Shown here one piece after another: positions 51,967 to 57,851 of a stretch of DNA of 57,851 nt. The stretch's first letter is position 1, and each line of letters begins with the position of its first letter. The DNA comes from Phaeoceros laevis (Eukaryota; Anthocerotophyta; Anthocerotopsida; Notothyladales): assembly GCA_049999765.1 (NCBI GenBank), contig JBNGIQ010003334.1, positions 1 through 57,851 on the forward strand. Reading direction: 5' to 3'. Under the pieces are notes generated by a model that had not been told where the DNA came from, searched no databases, and was given only the letters and a program-made list of their open reading frames with translations. The position numbers and the translations under genes were made by a program.

Positions 51967-54636
51967 CTACTCATTGTGTACCTCCCTAGGCACGAGGTCG
52001 AGGATATCAGCTCTCCCATTGATGCTGTCGTCCAATGGGATCCCTCGTGTCCACCTACGAATCATCTCTAGAGAGTTTTTAGGCTGATCCATGGGCACCA
52101 TATGACCTGCATCGTGAACCTGCATCACACATTGCGAGTATCACTTACTACCAACTAAGGCTGGAAGGACAACGTTAAGCTTGAAGATAGCACTTGTTAC
52201 CTCCGTCAGGGTCACAGTGTGTCACACAGAGAGTAGAAGCCTAAATGCATGTCTACACCTTTTGGGGTATTGAGAAACTTCACCTTCAGAAAATTCAGAG
52301 GCCCATAACTTGTTAGAGAGCCGGCTTCCTTGTCATCCACCAAAAACGATTTCCATGGAGCTTTAGCGAACTCTTGCTGGCCAGACCAGTCCATTGCAGT
52401 CACCCACCTTGAATTTCCTGCTTGAAGTAAGGGTATGTTAACCTCCCAATAAGTTACAATGATACCGAAATCTCAGAGAGTACAGTTTTAGGAGATTACC
52501 CAGCCAGTTGCAGATAAGATCATACTCCCCAGCATAAATTAGAACCTTGAGGTTATCTTCCAGCAGTTCTGGAATGCCTGTCTCCAAGTTACGCATCCAG
52601 TCAACCAGCATTGCTTGGTAAACCACAGGACTACAGGAAACAAACTTCCGGTTCCCAACTCCCAAAGCTTCTCTCGTATCTGGCTGGTTCAAGAAAGTGT
52701 CTAAGTTCGAGAAGTCGTAACACAATTGCCCAATGCACTCCTTTCGGATGTCGTAGTACTGAGACCAGTAAGGCAGGCAATATTAGTGTCAGACAAAAGA
52801 ATATAGTTAAGTTCATCAAAAGATGTTTGTAGACCTGGTAACACCTTACATTGATATTGCCAGCCACTGCAATTATAGCGTTGAAGATGCTAGTGCACAC
52901 AAAGTATGCTGCAATACAGCTGAGTGTTCCTTCTGTCCCTGTAGAACCATTCAGACGATGAAAAATTCAGTCACTAGCTGTCTAATGAATATAGAGAAGT
53001 CCCAATCTGTGACATTAAGATATCCTTGATCCCACATGCACCACGTACAATACTTACCACAGAGCTTTACTGCAGTTCTACAGGCTGGATAGATTTTGTT
53101 CAATCTTCCATATTCAGCCTGATCAATAAGCCCCATTTCCAACGCATAATCGGCATAGGCTTCATACTGAATATCTGGCTGTGTGAGGCCATTGCCAATC
53201 GCAAAACCCTACATAGAGGTCCAGAACTAGTCACAAAATACAGAATTCACGCTGAGTTTGTGCATCACAATCAACAATCCCCTGTCCTGCTTTGGACGAA
53301 GGCTCAAATTTTTTTAAAGATTATCCTGGCAAAGACAAGTCTTACATACCTTCAGATTGATGGGAGACCCCTCTTTCTTTATGGCTTTATGCAATCGACC
53401 TGCTACTGCTGGCACATAGTGCCCAGCATAGGACTCCCCTGTTATGAAAAGATCATTCTTGACATACTTGGGATGAGCTTCAAAAAAAGCCTGTCCCACC
53501 GTAAACACTCGTGTCGTGTAAGGTTCGTGTTGAGTTCGTGTTAAAATAATTTCAGCCATAGTGTCATTCACCATCTCCGAGACTCATGTGCAACAAACCT
53601 GGAAGAAGTCATACATGTCTTCCGAAACACCACCTTCATCATGTCGGATGTCCCGTTTGTCTGTACTGTAGCTGAATCCAGTGCCAATTGGCTGGTCGAC
53701 AAACAAAATGCTGGACACCTGCGACATTTTGCTTGCTTTCATCAGGCCCCAAAAGCAAGGCAAATTCCTTACCAGCAGGACATCGCGACTGAGCCAATTT
53801 TACACTTCAGACGAATGTAGTGAGCAAATTGAAACGATGTGCACACCTTGTCCCAGCCATAATCATTCCACACAAGAGAAAGGTCATCAGTGATCTTGAA
53901 GGGTCCATTCTCGTAGAACAAGGCCAATTCACTTGCACAACCGGGTCCTCCAGTCATCCACAGTACAAGAGGATCTGCTGCCTTGTCTCCCCTGGACTCA
54001 AAGAAGAAGTAGAACATCCTGGCAAATGCCGTATGCATGAAAATGGGAGTTAGGCATTGACTAAGAGGAGACTGTCCTGCATCACAAGACCGCAGCACGG
54101 TACGGCAGAGTCCAAACAGACTTTCCCCGGCCTCGCCTACCAGATGTCCGTCACAGAAGCTCACTAGTCCATGCAATTGCAGAGAATTTCAGTTTGATCT
54201 ACCTACAAGCTCGTCTGCAAGTGAAGACCGAAAGTCACAAGAATTCTCTTTGGAGCACAAACACAACTATCAATTTGCAGCACCTGGCGGCGTGAGTTCT
54301 TGCCAGCTTGAAGTAGCCAGCGTACTGGCCCAGCTCTTCTGTGGAGACGGTAGCATTTCCCTGGATATCAAGGTGAATACGCTTTTCTAGGAGACGGGGT
54401 CCGTCCAAATAGCTATCCTCATTTTCCCCTTCCACAGAACCTTCAGCCAATCCGGGAAGCAGATTGAGCCCCTTGATGAGGCGCTCCGCCTGTCCTTGCG
54501 GATACCTCTCCCACGCATTAGCGAAATTCTTCCAGAGGACGCTGCCTACACCATGCCTGCCGGCCGATGCGTTGAGAGGCATGCAAAGCAGCAGAACTAT
54601 CGCCACCAACGCCGCGAGGCATCTCACAGACTCCAT
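51967..54636 (-). CDS. Serine carboxypeptidase-like protein (S10 family, SCPL47-49 / CPD-Y type)
   Basis: Secreted or vacuolar S10 peptidase that removes C-terminal residues; some SCPL relatives are acyltransferases. Nine exons: 54636-54284, 54018-53847, 53718-53599, 53490-53350, 53208-53058, 52938-52850, 52758-52500, 52417-52284 and 52119-51967. All phases fit, giving 523 residues, the usual family length. A signal peptide (CLAALVAIVLLLCMPLNASA) follows ATG 54636. YAGYFKLARTHAARMFYFFF precedes the oxyanion motif WMTGGPGCASELALFYENGP. Next come FVDQPIGTGFSYS, the nucleophile GESYAGHYVP, and GFAIGNGLTQP. The acid is in YAGEYDLICNWLG and the His in HDAGHMVPMDQP, so the triad is complete. The GPGCASE block and the SRWVTAMDWSGQ segment fit the SCPL47-49 clade. 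Intron sizes run from about 80 to 265 nt. Confidence 0.95.
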
Positions 54637-55522
54637 ACTCCCTGACCTGTCCCTGAAGCAGTGTTTGTGTCCTCCTCGAAACAATCAGACACCAATCGCC
54701 TGGTTGCCCAAATTTGGCAATCCGAGAAGTCGCAACAGCTTACACGTCATCAGCAGTGCCACCGTCTCTGCATGTATTCAGTAAGTAGAAGCGGTGTATG
54801 TGTGTGTTTATTGCTCGACATCCGGGCAAGGATGAACGTGTAACGTCCTCTTCTTGATAAAGAAACATCGTTCTAGAGTCTAGACTAGGTACCGTGGTCT
54901 AGCTAGATTCAATGATTCCTCATCAGAGCTCAGAATTTCGTTGCCCACGGAAATAAAGTCTAATAGACTACATTATTTTGGTTCAATCATCAATGCACCA
55001 AGGTCCAAGGCCCTGTTAGCCCTACTTTAACCAAAGCTCCTCCACCAACCGGTGCACTTGAGATCTGGTTTTTTTTTAAAATTTTATTAGGGGAGCTTTT
55101 TTATTTTGAGAACTTGTTTTTAGGGGAGCTCATGCTAGTCATTGGATTTAGTCATTGGCTACCCAGTAAACACTGGAAATAAATCAAAATCAAATCAAAC
55201 ATACAGTACTTATTCACGTATGCCCCTATCAGCATTGCCCTCAAAATCAAAACATACAACACTTATTCGGGTAGGTTGAAGTTTAGGGGAGCACGAGATC
55301 TTGTTCATGGTGCTGGATGGGATGAACCCAACGTAGAAGATATTCACCCGATTCTTTAGAAGCAGCATCGCAGCCGTTTCCGCTTTGCCACCAATCACCT
55401 TTCAGATGCAACCCTTCAGCTTCCGACACGTTTCTGAACTCAGGCAATGCTACAGCGTGCTTGGCGAAAGCTGCTCCCCTGGATAGTTAATAAAACTATC
55501 CTAGACCTAGAGCAGCCCCCTA
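54637..55522. other. Intergenic region between the carboxypeptidase and PHYLLO genes
   Basis: No gene is visible. It holds the promoter of the carboxypeptidase gene and the 3' flank of PHYLLO. The middle is AT-rich, with three scattered copies of TTAGGGGAGC and a short imperfect duplication (CAAAATCAAA...CATACA...ACTTATTC, about 55183-55270). Confidence 0.55.
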
Positions 55523-57851
55523 CTACCTCGGGTCCAGTAGTCTTTGGACAAAACCACGCAGTTCACGAACGAAAACGAGAGGGTTTTCGAGATGCACAGA
55601 GTGACCGCTATCTTCTACCTCGAGAATGGTGACTCCTTCAAGCGCTCTAGGATCAGCTGCTTCTGCTGACCTAGGGGTGTCACTGGAAGCGACTACGTCG
55701 TCTCCACTGCTCCCCTCAGAACACCCGAAGTCCTCGTCGTTCTCCCACTTCTTCACTTCCTGAGCAACAAATTCCGCAAAACCATGGTCGTCCTTCAGGT
55801 TCCAGGACCTAATCGTCTCCTGCACTGAGGCCAGGAAATCCTGCTTCTTTGTGGACATGTGCTCTTTCAGCTCTTCGTGGAGGGTGTCGTCCAGCTTGTC
55901 CATGGGATTCCCGGGGTTTCCACCAAACCTTGGGGGTGGGGTTGCAGGCATGTCCAACCGCTTCACGTCCCTCGCAAGCCAAGCACCAAAGCCGTCGTCA
56001 TCCTCGGACAGATTCTCAAGTGGCAAGTCTAGCTCGCCTTGCACAGAGGAGGATCGTCCTCGATGTGCGTCTTGCATTTGATGTGCTATCTTCATGAACT
56101 TGGAGTCCAATTTTCCAACCACGCACAGGAGTGGGACGGGGCAGTTTGGTAACTCTTCCCATAGAGACCTGCGCAGACCACGGGTTATGAGATACTCCGC
56201 AAGTCGCATCCACAGTGCACAAAAGGAGGATGCCCCGGGGTATGGCAAAGTACTCTTGGCGACCAATGCTGAGCGAACGGAGAGACTTCGCCAAGGCTTT
56301 GATGTCTTTGTGCTCCTTCCGTGTTCCTTTAATTGCCTGGAAGCCTGGGCGAGCACGGATGCTGCCCACAATAATCAAAGCATCAATCCTGTAACTATCG
56401 TCACTGCTTCCTCTTCCCGCCACCCTCTTCCCTGTCATACTGTCATGCAAGAAGTTGAAGTTTTACCTTTCCCACAGCGGTTTGCTGTACCATGAGTCCA
56501 CAAAATTCTCAACACCTCGCTCCAGCATGCTTTCTGCAAGCTCGTCATCTTGTGCCGCTCGTAGGGCCCGACTGCTACAGTCATGAAGCCCTGGACTACC
56601 TGAGACAATGACCGCCGCTACAACCTGGGGAAACAAGTCACTGTGAGCTCACCACCCAACAAACGACCCTCAACATTCTGGTTGCAGAGAAACTGGATAT
56701 CCTCAAACTGCGGTATGACCTGTTGGCTATAGCGCAGGGCTTGGTACAGAGCAATCCTGCCACCCATAGAATAACCAACTAGCACCACATTTTGGGCATG
56801 TAAGCTCAGAAGTAGGTCTGACAAAGAACCAGAGAGGGAGTCCATGCTCCAACCGTCCTCATCAGGTGCTACCTCGTCCACCATAGTATCCCCATGGCCT
56901 ATCAGGTCCACTGCAATGCAACGGAATGACGGAGAGAGAGCATCCATGATAGGAAGCCAATCCTTTCCCCTGCCCAAGAAACCGTGCAGGAAAAACAAAG
57001 TGGCTCGCTTTTCGGCAGCAACCTGCACATATCAGGAAGCACTATCAGATGAGACAATTCCTAAAAGAGTAGCATTCACAGAAGCAGGACAGAACATGAA
57101 GGAAAATGGCGTAGCTGAGCAGATCTAGCAAATCCCATAGCAGAACGAGTGACTCCGAATCCTCACTTGGGAGACATCAAAAGCTGTGTCCAGAACACTG
57201 AAGGTATAAGTTGTTGACCCCCGCTTCACACATCTGATAGATGTCCTGCAGGTGCTGGCACTGAGTTTCTTGCCCAAACAGTCCGTCTCAGCAGCTGCAG
57301 GACCATCAGCAACAGGACTCACAACGCCAGAGCTAGTAAATTCCACCGTGAAGCTGTTGGTGATCAGGTCGTTCATATTGTCCGGCAGCCAGGAAAAGGT
57401 GCCAAGGCCATGAGCAATGACTCCGGACAGAGGAGTAAATGACAAAGCACTGGACATCTTATGACTCTCTTGTTCCGCCTCAGCCTCAAAACGCCTTGCA
57501 TCCAGATAAGCAGCAAGTTGAGCATAAGCGGCCAGGCTAATGCTACTTTCAAAGGCGGCACTGATCACTGCCACTATCCCTTGCTTTTGACCCAATCGTG
57601 CAAGCGCAGCTGCACGTTCGAAGCCCCCTACGCGTCCTGGTTTGATAACCTGAAAAGGAATCCATGCAGTCCGATTCAGATGGTCTCAAAATGCTGAAAT
57701 GAAGACTAACCCAACCCAAATGTGAGAAAACGGTGAGAAGGAAAAGTACCATTGCGACGATTCCATCACCACTAAATTTCCGTAATTGCGCTACATACTC
57801 GGAGTCAACCTCATCGATGCTTTCGTCCAAAGCTATCGGCAAGCCTGTCTC
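55523..57851 (-). CDS. PHYLLO: PHYLLO, 3' part: MenC (o-succinylbenzoate synthase) and MenH (SHCHC synthase) modules
   Basis: Fused phylloquinone (vitamin K1) biosynthesis protein of plastids; the full protein is MenF-MenD-MenC-MenH. Only the 3' part is here; the gene continues past the right edge. Exons: 57851-57750 (partial), 57649-57167, 57022-56720, 56624-56467, 56361-56254 and 56168-55523, all phase-consistent. The MenC end shows ALDESID, VIKPGRVGG and the VISAAFESSISLAAYAQLA block. MenH begins at FFLHGFLGRGKDW, with DLIGHGDT, the nucleophile elbow VGYSMGGR, SGSPGLHD, and FVDSWYSKPLWES at an exon junction. The acid is probably D in CVVGKLDSKF, and the His is in DSGHSVHLENP. Between that Asp and His lie about 140 residues, acidic and rich in Gly/Ser, where the family normally has about 25-40. 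This insertion is in frame within the last exon. Confidence 0.93.

Noticed and set aside
1-57851. CRISPR arrays, rRNA genes, bacterial operons or phage genes
   Set aside because: None seen; introns, plant families and a eukaryotic tRNA show nuclear plant DNA. The MurF gene is bacterial-type, but it carries an N-terminal extension consistent with plastid targeting.

Overview
The window is nuclear DNA of a land plant. Typical eukaryotic GT-AG introns (mostly about 75-260 nt) interrupt most genes. The gene content is plant-specific: a long PLS-type PPR protein, a CRINKLY4-type receptor kinase, a GeBP-family DNA-binding protein, a TSO1-like CXC protein, an SCPL carboxypeptidase and PHYLLO. A nuclear MurF (plastid peptidoglycan ligase) together with the repetitive PPR array suggests a seed-free plant (lycophyte, fern or bryophyte). 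The short introns and dense spacing favour a compact genome. This placement is inference; I cannot name a species.

Layout. 1-16987 (minus strand): one very large gene of at least 17 exons for an RNF213-like AAA+/RZ-finger protein of about 4,600 residues. 18081-18781 (minus): mitochondrial ribosomal protein uL29m (MRPL47). 19562-22636 (plus): intronless PPR protein. 23166-24881 (minus): MurF. 24998-26029 (plus): ALKBH8-like RRM-AlkB protein, divergent from MurF across 116 bp. 27103-28036 (plus): a small-exon gene of the DUF4050 family. 28.6-31 kb: an AT-rich repeat-bearing segment with a small secreted EG45/plant natriuretic peptide-like gene and a fold-back element. 31186-31855 (plus): predicted plastid protein with one membrane segment. 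32311-33176 (plus): stand-alone cytochrome b561 domain protein, followed by a tRNA-Lys(CUU) on the minus strand. 33.3-37.4 kb: gene-poor, with tandem repeats and a possible decayed coding segment. 37449-41846 (plus): nine-exon TSO1/CXC (CPP) protein with a Gly/Gln/Ser repeat tract. 46631-48976 (plus): CRINKLY4-like receptor kinase. 49671-51517 (minus): GeBP-like protein whose ATG and DNA-binding frame do not join simply. 51967-54636 (minus): nine-exon serine carboxypeptidase. 55523-57851 (minus, running off the right edge): 3' half of PHYLLO (MenC and MenH modules).

The genes form no operon-like unit. Several act in organelles (uL29m, probably the PPR, MurF, PHYLLO, the plastid membrane protein). 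The points most worth follow-up are the RNF213-like protein, which shows intact AAA motifs but no RING and a Tyr where the RZ finger normally has its key His; a roughly 140-residue insertion between the catalytic Asp and His of the PHYLLO MenH module; the broken or cryptically spliced GeBP gene; an HKD catalytic loop in the CRINKLY4-like kinase; and several uncatalogued repeats. Exon boundaries were set by hand from splice consensus, reading phase and family conservation. They are firm for the smaller genes and approximate for some RNF213-like exons.
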